Below are positions 30,097 through 38,849 of a stretch of 64,000 bases of DNA, one piece after another; position 1 is the stretch's first letter; each line of letters opens with the position of its first letter. The translations under genes were made by a program, and so were the position numbers. Under the pieces are notes generated by a model. That model searched no databases. It was not told where the DNA came from and was given only the letters and a program-made list of their open reading frames with translations. The stretch is taken from contig NZ_QAAE01000001.1 of NCBI RefSeq assembly GCF_003046585.1, positions 248,001 to 312,000 on the forward strand. Direction: 5' to 3'. The DNA is from Nitrosomonas aestuarii. GTDB taxonomy: Bacteria; Pseudomonadota; Gammaproteobacteria; Burkholderiales; Nitrosomonadaceae.

Positions 30097-31383
30097 ATGA
30101 TTCAGTTTAGACTCATTCTGATCCTGTCGTTTCTTGTGCCGGTTATGGCAACAGCAAACACGCAATTATTTACTTCAGTCGACACAAGCAGTTCAAAATC
30201 CGCATCAGATGCATCACCAACTGTTTCCGGCAATGTATCGTTTGCTTCTGAACCAATTGTGATGGCTCGAAACATAGACACAAATGATTCTGCAACTGTG
30301 ATGTCAAGGTCCCGTGCGCCAGCAAGTCCGTCCAATTTTATGCCTGAGCTACAGGTAGGAGAAGGAGTAATATTGCCGCGGTTTAAAGTGGAAGGCTCGG
30401 CAGAAGGCTTAAAGTTACATAATTTTGCTACCCATGGACCAGGTATTAGAGACTGGAGTCAAAAATTTCCTTATTCGCTAAAAAATGGAAAAGCCTATTA
30501 TGCTGGCGGTAATCATGGTGTACCTCACAAGTATGACGATGTCTGGTCATATGATGTAGTTACGAATACTTGGACAATGGAGAGTGTGCCGACGCCGGGA
30601 GTCCATACGCTTCATACCTATTGGTGCCTGGATTATGATGATGCTTCAGATAGGTTAATCCAATATGCGAGAATCAGTGATGCAACCGGTAAATGGCCTT
30701 TATTGCAAGATCCGGATCCCGATATTTATTTGATACAGTGGCGAAAAAGCACAAAGACGTGGGAGGCTTTTCCTTTGCAGGATATGAATGCTCTCAAAAA
30801 TGGTTTTGGATGCGCAACAGTGCTGCTTCCTGACGTTAATCGACTGATTACCTACGCCGGGAACTGGGATGGTTCGGGAATGCAGTCAGTAGATTTAACA
30901 ACGGGCAAAGTAGAGACGCTTTTGTCAAACCGCGAATTATATTTTGAAAACTTTGATAATACTCCAAGGGATCGTTTAGGTATGGAGTATGTTGGTAACG
31001 GCAAAATCATCGCTTGGGAGCATCATAGCAAGTTTACCTACGATCTGGTAACAAACCAATGGACAAAAGAAGAGAATTTTTGGCCGCTGAATTTACAATC
31101 AGGGGGGACTGCGGTGGCTTATGACCCGGTCAATGGTTTGCTGTTTTTCCATAGTCAAGGCAAGTTCTGGTCGTACGAACCAGTTACAAATAAAATTGAG
31201 ATGCTAAACATACCAGGTATGCCAAATGCCAGGAAAGAGTCACTCATGTATTATGATATTAGAAATAATGTATTAGTGTTGTATGAGGATAACGCGACTA
31301 GCATGTTTGTATATCGGCATGGGGATGGCACGGTAAGACGTCAATCAATCCCGACTCCAATGCCGCAGCGCGTTGCGCCTTGA
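30097..31383 (+). CDS. Exported kelch/galactose-oxidase-like beta-propeller protein
   Basis: From the ATG at 30097 (MIQFRLILILSFLVPVMATA) a signal peptide leads a 429-residue protein; in-frame ATGs upstream (30058, 29998) would only add a polar lead. After a Ser/Ala-rich stretch, residues about 120-400 show repeated blades such as NGKAYYAGGNHGVP, DDVWSYDVVTNTWTMESV, MQSVDLTTGK and KFTYDLVTNQWTKE, with the Tyr/Trp pattern of kelch repeats. No oxidase copper ligands are obvious. It is probably a periplasmic or surface binding protein; function unknown. It has no close operon partner. Confidence 0.7.
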   Translation: MIQFRLILILSFLVPVMATANTQLFTSVDTSSSKSASDASPTVSGNVSFASEPIVMARNIDTNDSATVMSRSRAPASPSNFMPELQVGEGVILPRFKVEGSAEGLKLHNFATHGPGIRDWSQKFPYSLKNGKAYYAGGNHGVPHKYDDVWSYDVVTNTWTMESVPTPGVHTLHTYWCLDYDDASDRLIQYARISDATGKWPLLQDPDPDIYLIQWRKSTKTWEAFPLQDMNALKNGFGCATVLLPDVNRLITYAGNWDGSGMQSVDLTTGKVETLLSNRELYFENFDNTPRDRLGMEYVGNGKIIAWEHHSKFTYDLVTNQWTKEENFWPLNLQSGGTAVAYDPVNGLLFFHSQGKFWSYEPVTNKIEMLNIPGMPNARKESLMYYDIRNNVLVLYEDNATSMFVYRHGDGTVRRQSIPTPMPQRVAP

Positions 31384-31584
31384 CCTTGATATCCTGTATA
31401 ACTTTTAACCGGAGAGATGATGGGGCTGGTGTTAGTCAATTAATAGCTGGCATATCGAAATTAAGTTATGCAAGCTTCATTGAAAGCCGCATTTTGAACG
31501 TTCTATTTTGCTATTTAGTACGTGACTATATGTATAGTGGCAGTTTTATTTTTATATAACATCGAGTAGGTAGTGATCAGAAAT

Positions 31585-32979
31585 TTAAATAAGTCCGAGT
31601 ACCCACTCAGGAAAAATACCGAAAGCTATTATAAGCAGAGTGATAGTAACTACAATGATCAGTGTTCCCTGTGAATATTGTGCAGCACCCAGGTTTGTTT
31701 CATTTGTATCATAAAATACATTTAAGATGCGTAAGTAGTAATAAAAAGCAAGCGCCGTATTGAGTACCGCTATGATTGCGAGTATTGTATGACCGGCTTC
31801 AATGGCGGCGCCAAAGGCGATCAGTTTGGCAATAAATCCTGCGGTTGGAGGAACACCTGCGAGAGCCAGCAGACATACTCCCATAGCTATTCCCAGTACA
31901 GGGTGGCGTCGACCCAGTCCACGAAATTCTTCCAGATCTTGTCGATCCTGGTCGTGGCGAGTGAATGCGGTTATGACTGCAAAAGTTCCCAGATTCATCA
32001 GCGCATAGGTTAGAGCATAATAAATGGCTGCGTCACGACCCAGGGAATTCCCTGCTGCCAGAGCAACAAAGATATAGCCGAGATGCGCAATGGACGAATA
32101 GGCTAGCAATCTTTTTAAATTCTGTTGATGTAGTGCCAGAAGATTGCCTGCTACCATACTGGCTACCGCAAGCATCCATATTAATGGCAGCAAAGCTTCC
32201 CATATATGTTGCAACTGCATGCATAATAGCCGAATCAAAAATACCAGAGCAGCCACCTTTGCAATACTTGCAAACAATGCTGTTATCGGTGCGGGCGCAG
32301 CCTGATAAATATCCGGTGCCCACATGTGAAAGGGTATCAATGCCAGTTTGAACCCCACACCGACCAGAATCAAGGTTACAGAAATCGCAAGCAATTCTGC
32401 GTTGGTGGTCACAGCGCCCAATACCGTTAAGTCTATGGTGCCGGCGCTTGTGTATGCCAGAGCAGTTCCATATAGAAAAAATGCAGCTGCAAAACCGGCA
32501 AGTAGAGCATATTTTACGCCACCCTCAATTGCGCCGTTGCGTGCCGGTTGCCAGGCAACAAGAGCGAATAGAGGCACCGTTAAAATTTCGAGCCCGACAA
32601 AGGCCATCATAAGATTTTGTGAAGCTATGAGCAGCGTCATGCCCAATGTGGAAAACAGAAGCAGACTTAAATATTCTTCGCGTACCTCGTTTTTAATCGG
32701 CGTGTAACCGGAAGAGAGAATGATGATGACTGCGGTGCCAAACATAAAAAACTGAGTAAACAATCGGCTTAAGTTGTCGGTTACCAGCATGCCATTCACT
32801 TCATGCGGTGCATCCCAGAACAAAGTGGCTACAGCCCCGAGGAATAAAAAAGCTATCGCAACCATTGTTAATATTTGCGTCGAGACAGGTTTGGGCCAGA
32901 CACCTAGAGCAAGTATCGTTAGTCCGCCCAGGATGAGAGCAATAAAAGGTGCCAGACTAATCAGGTCAGCGGAATGCAT
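31585..32979 (-). CDS. nuoN: NADH-quinone oxidoreductase subunit N
   Basis: NuoN is one of three antiporter-like proton-pumping membrane subunits of complex I. The 464 residues have about 14 helices. Family marks are AFVGLEILTVPLFALVAW, LIPFHMWAPDIYQ, LLAYSSIAHLGYIFVAL and GVPPTAGFIAKLIAF, with the Lys and Glu positions of the antiporter fold. The start overlaps nuoM by 14 bases. It is the last gene of the operon; about 200 bases without a clear gene follow. Confidence 0.96.
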   Translation of the reverse strand: MHSADLISLAPFIALILGGLTILALGVWPKPVSTQILTMVAIAFLFLGAVATLFWDAPHEVNGMLVTDNLSRLFTQFFMFGTAVIIILSSGYTPIKNEVREEYLSLLLFSTLGMTLLIASQNLMMAFVGLEILTVPLFALVAWQPARNGAIEGGVKYALLAGFAAAFFLYGTALAYTSAGTIDLTVLGAVTTNAELLAISVTLILVGVGFKLALIPFHMWAPDIYQAAPAPITALFASIAKVAALVFLIRLLCMQLQHIWEALLPLIWMLAVASMVAGNLLALHQQNLKRLLAYSSIAHLGYIFVALAAGNSLGRDAAIYYALTYALMNLGTFAVITAFTRHDQDRQDLEEFRGLGRRHPVLGIAMGVCLLALAGVPPTAGFIAKLIAFGAAIEAGHTILAIIAVLNTALAFYYYLRILNVFYDTNETNLGAAQYSQGTLIIVVTITLLIIAFGIFPEWVLGLI

Positions 32980-34468
32980 CTTCCGTTCCTGTCATTATTG
33001 CGGGATTAGATTCGATGATGCCGGTTGCGGGGACTTGCAGGTAATCGAGGAAGGGTGCTGGGTACAGACCCAGCCAAAGCACAGTCACTGCCAGTAACGT
33101 CAGTATCAGCATTTCACGGCGATCAAGGTCTACCCAGATACGATCGCTGCTTTGCTCACCCAGCATTGCACGTTGGTACATCCATAGCAGATAGATAGCA
33201 CTGGCGACAATACCCATGGCGCCTGCTATGGCAAGACTAGCTGAGACTTGGTATACACCGGCTAAAACTAGAAATTCACCCACAAAATTGGCCAATCCCG
33301 GCATACCCATAGCAGAAAGTGTGAAGAGTAGCAGCATGGCACCCAAGCGAGGCATCGGTGACAATAAACCGCCCATACAAGACAGCAAGCGGGTGCCGGT
33401 TCGTTCTTCCAACATGCCGATAGTCGCGAACATGGCGCTTGTTGTTGCACCGTGCGCAAGCATCAGAAGCATGGCGCCGTGCAGGCCTTCCTGGTTCCAA
33501 GTATAGATGCCAAACACGACGAAACCAAGATGACTGATAGAGGAGTAAGCAATCAGCCGCTTTATGTCTTCCTGCACCAAGGCCAGTAAGGCGCCGTAGA
33601 GGATGCCGACCACGCCTAGTGCCATAGCAAATGGTGCAAAATCTATAGAAGCTTCAGGGAAAAGCGGCAAGCAAAAACGCAGCAGGCCATAGGCTCCGGT
33701 TTTTAACAATAGGCCAGCGAGAATAATACTGCCTGCAGTCGGCGCTTCTGTATGAGCATCGGGCAGCCAGCTGTGGATGGGGAAAAGCGGAATTTTAACG
33801 GCGAAGGCAACAAAAAATCCGAGCATTAGCCACATTCCGGTGTCACCAGACAGATTGGTATGTAGCAGCTTAAAGTAATCGAAGGTGTAAATGCCGGTCT
33901 GCTCACCGTGAATAAAATACAGTCCGAGAATCGCTACCAGCATCAGCAAAGAACCCGTTACTGTGAAAAGAAAGAATTTGTAGGCAGCGTAGAGCCGTCG
34001 CTCATGTCCCCATAATCCAATCAAAAAATACATTGGCACCAGCATAAGCTCCCAGAACACATAGAACAGTATCAGATCCAATGCCAGAAAGACGCCAATA
34101 ATACCCGCCTGGGTGGCAAGCAGCAGTGCAGCGAAAGTGGACCAGTTATGGCTAATTGAGCGCCATGAAACGAGTATCGCTATCGGAACAAGCAGTGTGG
34201 TTAGCAATACCAGCAGCAGGCTCAGGCCGTCCATCCCCAGCAGAAACTGAATACCCATTGTCGGAATCCAGGGAACCTGAACTATGTATAGGTAGCCGTC
34301 AGAGTCAGGGCTTGCGATCCACCAGAGACCCAGTGCAATAGACAGCTCAACAGTGGAGATGGTTAACGCGGCCCAGCGAACGTAGATTGTTTTGTTGTGG
34401 CCTGTCAGTGCGATCATGAGCGCGCCTGACAAAGGCAGGAATATTAATACACTTAACAACCAGTTCAT
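32966..34468 (-). CDS. nuoM: NADH-quinone oxidoreductase subunit M
   Basis: This 500-residue antiporter-like subunit shows FYVFWELMLVPMYFLIGLWG, FPIHSWLPDAHTEAP, LIAYSSISHLGFVVFGIY and GMPGLANFVGEFLVL. These carry the key Glu and Lys residues of the proton channel. Fourteen helices are expected. Only 7 bases separate it from nuoL, and it overlaps nuoN. Confidence 0.97.
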   Translation of the reverse strand: MNWLLSVLIFLPLSGALMIALTGHNKTIYVRWAALTISTVELSIALGLWWIASPDSDGYLYIVQVPWIPTMGIQFLLGMDGLSLLLVLLTTLLVPIAILVSWRSISHNWSTFAALLLATQAGIIGVFLALDLILFYVFWELMLVPMYFLIGLWGHERRLYAAYKFFLFTVTGSLLMLVAILGLYFIHGEQTGIYTFDYFKLLHTNLSGDTGMWLMLGFFVAFAVKIPLFPIHSWLPDAHTEAPTAGSIILAGLLLKTGAYGLLRFCLPLFPEASIDFAPFAMALGVVGILYGALLALVQEDIKRLIAYSSISHLGFVVFGIYTWNQEGLHGAMLLMLAHGATTSAMFATIGMLEERTGTRLLSCMGGLLSPMPRLGAMLLLFTLSAMGMPGLANFVGEFLVLAGVYQVSASLAIAGAMGIVASAIYLLWMYQRAMLGEQSSDRIWVDLDRREMLILTLLAVTVLWLGLYPAPFLDYLQVPATGIIESNPAIMTGTEDAFR

Positions 34469-34475
34469 AGTATTC

Positions 34476-36413
34476 TCACCATAGCCAATAACCCAATAGG
34501 AAAACGGCTCCAGCGCTGATCATCAGGGCGTAGCGACTTAACAAGCCATTTTGTGTGGCGCTTAGCCGCATATGTCCGAGCCGGAGTCCTGCCAACAATC
34601 CAGTGATACTTTTATTAAGCACGCCGTACTCCAGGCCATCTCGGCAGGCTGTAGCAACAGTCATACCTGAACGTGTCATTTTTTGCAGCGTCCCCTCAAT
34701 TAAGAGCGCTTCCACATTCTTAAAAAAGCGAGCCAGCGTGAAATAAGGACGTATCAGAATAATTTGATAGAGCGCGTCAAAATTCCAGCCGGTACGCAAA
34801 AACGCTGCCAAAGGCAGCTCGAATCCCAACTTTTCACGGCGCACAAGAACGAGTGCGACCCCGATACCGATCAACGGCAGCACACAGGCGATGAATTGCA
34901 GACTGTAAGCAGTCGCAAGTGTGGGATGGCTTGCTGATCCAAGTTCATCCCTCAGCCAGTCACTCCACAGGTGCAGGCCTGGCCAACCTTCGGGAAACTC
35001 AACAAAGCCAACGACAAGGCTTGCAAGGGCTAGGATAGACAATGACCATGTCATTGGAGCGGGGATTGGAGGCATTGGTGAGCCGGATCGTGAACCTTGG
35101 AATACAAAAAAGTAAACGCGAAAAATATAAACTGCCGTCAACAGCGAACCGAAAGCTGCAAAAGCCCATAATAAAGGGCCTGTAGGTGCAGACCATGTGG
35201 CGGTTAGAATGGCTTCCTTACTATAAAAGCCAGCGGTAATGATAGGAAAGCCTGCTAACGATGCAGCACCGATCAGAAAACACCAGCGTATCAGTGATGA
35301 GTGATTGCCGCGTTTACCCAGATTGTGAATATTGTGTTCATTGTCATTGGTACGGATCATTGTGCCGGCTGTCAAGAACAGTAAGGCTTTAAAAAAGGCG
35401 TGTGTAGTTAGATGGAGCAATGCCAACGCGTTGGCGCCGCAACCCAGTGCCAGAAACATATAACCAACCTGACTGATTGTAGAATATGCCAGTACTCGCT
35501 TGATATCGTTTTGTGCCAGTGCCGCGCTGGCCCCATAGATAATGGTCAGCGTGCCGATGGCCGCTACAGACCATTGAACCTGAGGTGCCAGTTCGAACAA
35601 AGGATAAGTACGTGCGATCAAGTAAACGCCGGCTGTAACCATAGTGGCGGCGTGAATCAATGCAGAAACCGGACTGGGTCCTGCCATGGCGTCCGGTAGC
35701 CAAATCTGTAACGGTAATTGGGCCGATTTGCCGATAGCGCCGCCAAGGATCAGCAATGCTGCCAGGATGGGCATCTGTGAACCTGTTTCCCACTGTACCG
35801 TGGCATTTGCAAGTAGGACTGACACCGACAGTTCATTAAACTCGTTGAACAGCAGGAAAATACCGAGCGCCAGTGATAGGTCACCGATACGGGTGGTGAT
35901 GAACGCTTTACGACCTGCACTGGCACGCAGTGGGTCCCGGTACCAGAATCCAATCAGGGCAAAAGAACAGAGTCCAACCAGTTCCCATCCCAAATAGAGC
36001 AACAACAGATTATCGGCAAGTATCAGAAGCAGCATGCCCGCCAGAAATAGATTGAGAAAAAAATAGTAGCGGCGTTGATCGCTGTCACCGGCCATAAAAG
36101 TTATCGAGTAGATATGAATCAGCAAACCGATACTACTGACTACACTCACCATTACCAAGGCAAGGCGATCAAGCGTAAATCCTATTGTTGGCATCCAGTT
36201 GCCTACTCCTATCCATGTGTAAAGCGTTTGCTGGAGCGGCTGGCTGGTGGCGGCACCCATCAACCATGCCAACAGCACGGTCAGAAAAGCAACGGCTGCG
36301 GCACAACTTGCCAGAATAGAGAAATGTCTTTGCTTTAGGTATCCTCCCAGCAAGGCGATTATCAGTGCACCGAGCATGGGTGAACCGGGAATCAACCACA
36401 GAAACTGGCTCAT
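34476..36413 (-). CDS. nuoL: NADH-quinone oxidoreductase subunit L
   Basis: The 645-residue subunit has an antiporter-like domain (LYLGWELVGLCSFALIGFWY, PLQIWLPDAMAGPSPVSALI, VLAYSTISQVGYMFLALG) followed by a C-terminal region for the long lateral helix and a last membrane helix (AVFLLGYWLW). It is the distal proton pump of complex I. The start overlaps the nuoK stop by 4 bases. Confidence 0.97.
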   Translation of the reverse strand: MSQFLWLIPGSPMLGALIIALLGGYLKQRHFSILASCAAAVAFLTVLLAWLMGAATSQPLQQTLYTWIGVGNWMPTIGFTLDRLALVMVSVVSSIGLLIHIYSITFMAGDSDQRRYYFFLNLFLAGMLLLILADNLLLLYLGWELVGLCSFALIGFWYRDPLRASAGRKAFITTRIGDLSLALGIFLLFNEFNELSVSVLLANATVQWETGSQMPILAALLILGGAIGKSAQLPLQIWLPDAMAGPSPVSALIHAATMVTAGVYLIARTYPLFELAPQVQWSVAAIGTLTIIYGASAALAQNDIKRVLAYSTISQVGYMFLALGCGANALALLHLTTHAFFKALLFLTAGTMIRTNDNEHNIHNLGKRGNHSSLIRWCFLIGAASLAGFPIITAGFYSKEAILTATWSAPTGPLLWAFAAFGSLLTAVYIFRVYFFVFQGSRSGSPMPPIPAPMTWSLSILALASLVVGFVEFPEGWPGLHLWSDWLRDELGSASHPTLATAYSLQFIACVLPLIGIGVALVLVRREKLGFELPLAAFLRTGWNFDALYQIILIRPYFTLARFFKNVEALLIEGTLQKMTRSGMTVATACRDGLEYGVLNKSITGLLAGLRLGHMRLSATQNGLLSRYALMISAGAVFLLGYWLW

Positions 36414-36733
36414 GGCGCTCCACCTTTGGTGTCATCCTTAAGCCGGGTGAGCATGTCCACCTGTGTCGTTTTGAGGTGTTCAAAAGCTAACCACACCAGA
36501 ATCAACGCTACGGCCAGTTCGGCTGCAGTGACTACCATCAGGAAAATGGTCAATACCTGACCATCAGGATTATTCCAGTATTGACCGGCTGCTATGGCCG
36601 TCAAGGCTACCCCGTTGAACATGACTTCTAAGCCCATCAAAATGAAAAGCAGTTCGCGTCGTAGCAGTATGATTGCAAGCCCCAGTACGAACAGGAGTGC
36701 TGCAATAGTAAGACTGTGGCTGAGCGGAATCAT
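36410..36733 (-). CDS. nuoK: NADH-quinone oxidoreductase subunit K
   Basis: This small three-helix membrane subunit (107 residues) has conserved glutamates in LIGLEVMFN-like LMGLEVMFNGVAL and TAAELAVALILV. These glutamates form part of the central proton axis. It overlaps nuoJ and nuoL by 4 bases each (ATGA), a tightly coupled order. Confidence 0.97.
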   Translation of the reverse strand: MIPLSHSLTIAALLFVLGLAIILLRRELLFILMGLEVMFNGVALTAIAAGQYWNNPDGQVLTIFLMVVTAAELAVALILVWLAFEHLKTTQVDMLTRLKDDTKGGAP

Positions 36734-37221
36734 GAGCGTTCCTTACGGCTGAGATAAAGCGCGGCTACGAGTGCCGCCAATAATAAAACGGCAGCGACTT
36801 CTACTACCAGAAGATAGGGCCCGAACAATGCAAGTCCCACTGCTTTGGGTTCAATTGCTGTAATATTATTTGTTGCTGTAATCTGGAATCTGTTGAGTAT
36901 CCACAACAGTTCCAGTAATAGTATCAGCGCCAGGAATGCAGGTCCTTTCCAGCCGGATGCCAGTGGCGCTGACTGGTTTTGTCCGGGTCGCAGATTCATC
37001 ACCATAATCAGAAATAAAAACAATACCATGATTGCTCCGGCATAAATCATGACTTGAAGAGCGGCCAGCAGTGGTGCTCCGAGCAGAAAAAATAACAATG
37101 CCAGCGCCAGTAAAGATATGACAAGATAGAGTGCGGCATGCACCGGATGAGGCGCTATCAATATCGCACTGGCAGCAAGCACTGCGATGGCGCTGGTGAG
37201 ATAAAAAATAATTTCATACAT
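36730..37221 (-). CDS. nuoJ: NADH-quinone oxidoreductase subunit J
   Basis: This membrane subunit has 163 residues and about five helices. The conserved QVMIYAGAIMVLFLFLIMVMN segment carries the Tyr and pi-bulge helix of the family. The 105 bases before its ATG (to the nuoI stop) have no gene; this is the widest gap inside the operon. Confidence 0.95.
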   Translation of the reverse strand: MYEIIFYLTSAIAVLAASAILIAPHPVHAALYLVISLLALALLFFLLGAPLLAALQVMIYAGAIMVLFLFLIMVMNLRPGQNQSAPLASGWKGPAFLALILLLELLWILNRFQITATNNITAIEPKAVGLALFGPYLLVVEVAAVLLLAALVAALYLSRKERS

Positions 37222-37326
37222 AGTCTGTATTCATTGGATTGAGGGTTACTATGGCAATTTTTTGTACTCTTCAGTTGACTGTCAATTGCTGTATGATGCA
37301 TCGCATCAAAAAGGGGCCGTCTTTTG

Positions 37327-37881
37327 TCAGGGTAGATTATTATCACGATCCACTGGCGACATATCGGTTTCAGCAGCACCAATCTTTTTTCCGCTTATCG
37401 CAACACCAGCATGCCGGTAAAAATTATAGCCTGGGTATTTTCCCTGTCCATCGATCAATAGCTGTTCTTTGTTATATATCAAACTTTCATGACGGCGCTC
37501 GCACATTTCGAAATCCGGTGTGAGTTGAATTGCAAGCGTTGGACATGCTTCCTCGCAAAATCCACAGAAGATACAGCGACTGAAATCAATGGAAAAGGTT
37601 TCCGGATAGCGGCGCCCGTCATCATTTTGACGTGCCTGCAGATGGATACAATCCACCGGGCATACCGCCGAGCATAAGTAACAAGCAACACAGCGCTCTT
37701 CGCCGTCAGGGTCACGTGTAAGCACAATGCGCCCGCGCCAGCGTGAGGGTAACGGGCGTTTGATTTCGGGATAAGACACCGTTTCACGTTTTACAAAAGC
37801 GTGGCGCAGCACTGTCCATAGTGAGCGGCATAGTCCCAAAATCAGTGTTGGTACGGGTTTATTCGTTCGTTTCTTTTGCAT
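37327..37881 (-). CDS. nuoI: NADH-quinone oxidoreductase subunit I (two 4Fe-4S)
   Basis: NuoI carries clusters N6a and N6b, which pass electrons toward quinone. Two motifs, [16 protein letters not shown] and [16 protein letters not shown], are intact. The 184-residue protein has a basic N-terminus ([13 protein letters not shown]) and a C-terminal [13 protein letters not shown] region. It begins 5 bases after the nuoH stop. Confidence 0.97.
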   Translation of the reverse strand: MQKKRTNKPVPTLILGLCRSLWTVLRHAFVKRETVSYPEIKRPLPSRWRGRIVLTRDPDGEERCVACYLCSAVCPVDCIHLQARQNDDGRRYPETFSIDFSRCIFCGFCEEACPTLAIQLTPDFEMCERRHESLIYNKEQLLIDGQGKYPGYNFYRHAGVAISGKKIGAAETDMSPVDRDNNLP

Positions 37882-37886
37882 GGCTA

Positions 37887-38849
37887 TTAACCTTCCATCC
37901 AGAACAATCCTAATACCGCTGTAACCATGAGGTTAACCAAGGCTGCGGGTAATAAGAACTTCCAACCAATATGCATAAGTTGATCGTAACGCAGTCGCGG
38001 CAGACTTGTGCGCAACCAGAAGAATAGAAAAATCAATGCTAGTGTTTTTATGGTGAACCAGACGGCACCAGGAAACCATGGGCCATGCCAGCCGCCTAAA
38101 AACAGAACCGTTGCCAATGCCGCAATAAGGAGTACACCAATGTACTCGCCCAGAAAAAAGAAAGCGAATTTGATATCGCCGTATTCAGTATTGTAACCGG
38201 ATGCCAGTTCGTTTTCAGCTTCAGGAAGGTCGAATGGCAAGCGATTGGTCTCGGCAATGCCGCATATCAGGAAGATAATGAATCCGATGGGTTGCAAAAT
38301 AATAAACGGTATTTCCTGAGCCGAAACAATATCTACCAGGCTAAATGAACCGCTTAATATCACGACACCCATGAGCGCGAGTCCCATCGGTAATTCGTAA
38401 CTGATCATTTGTGCAGCAGAGCGCAGGCCGCCAAACAACGGATATTTGCTGTTGGAAGCCCATCCGCCAAGCATAATGCCGTAAACCCGCAACGAAGACA
38501 GTGCCATTATAAACAGTAAAGCGATATTAATATCTGCCAGCCACCAGTTATAGCTTACTGGTACGACAACAAAACTGAGCAGCGCGGTGAAAGGGACAAT
38601 AATTGAAGCGATAATATAGATTTTACGATCGGCAAAAGGAGGCACGAAGTGTTCTTTGGTTACCAGTTTCAGAAAATCGGCAGCGGGTTGCAATATGCCA
38701 AAAGGGCCGGCGCGATTGGGGCCGAGGCGATCCTGCAGCAGCGCGATTATCCGGCGCTCACCATAAACCATCAAGGCCGCGATAGAAAACAATACCAGCA
38801 GTACTAGCGCCAGCCCTGAAAGCGTCAGAAGCCATTGAATGAGATTCAT
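37887..38849 (-). CDS. nuoH: NADH-quinone oxidoreductase subunit H
   Basis: NuoH forms much of the quinone pocket in the membrane. The 320 residues have about eight helices. Family marks are [51 protein letters not shown] and [20 protein letters not shown]. The ATG overlaps the nuoG stop by 4 bases. Confidence 0.98.
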   Translation of the reverse strand: MNLIQWLLTLSGLALVLLVLFSIAALMVYGERRIIALLQDRLGPNRAGPFGILQPAADFLKLVTKEHFVPPFADRKIYIIASIIVPFTALLSFVVVPVSYNWWLADINIALLFIMALSSLRVYGIMLGGWASNSKYPLFGGLRSAAQMISYELPMGLALMGVVILSGSFSLVDIVSAQEIPFIILQPIGFIIFLICGIAETNRLPFDLPEAENELASGYNTEYGDIKFAFFFLGEYIGVLLIAALATVLFLGGWHGPWFPGAVWFTIKTLALIFLFFWLRTSLPRLRYDQLMHIGWKFLLPAALVNLMVTAVLGLFWMEG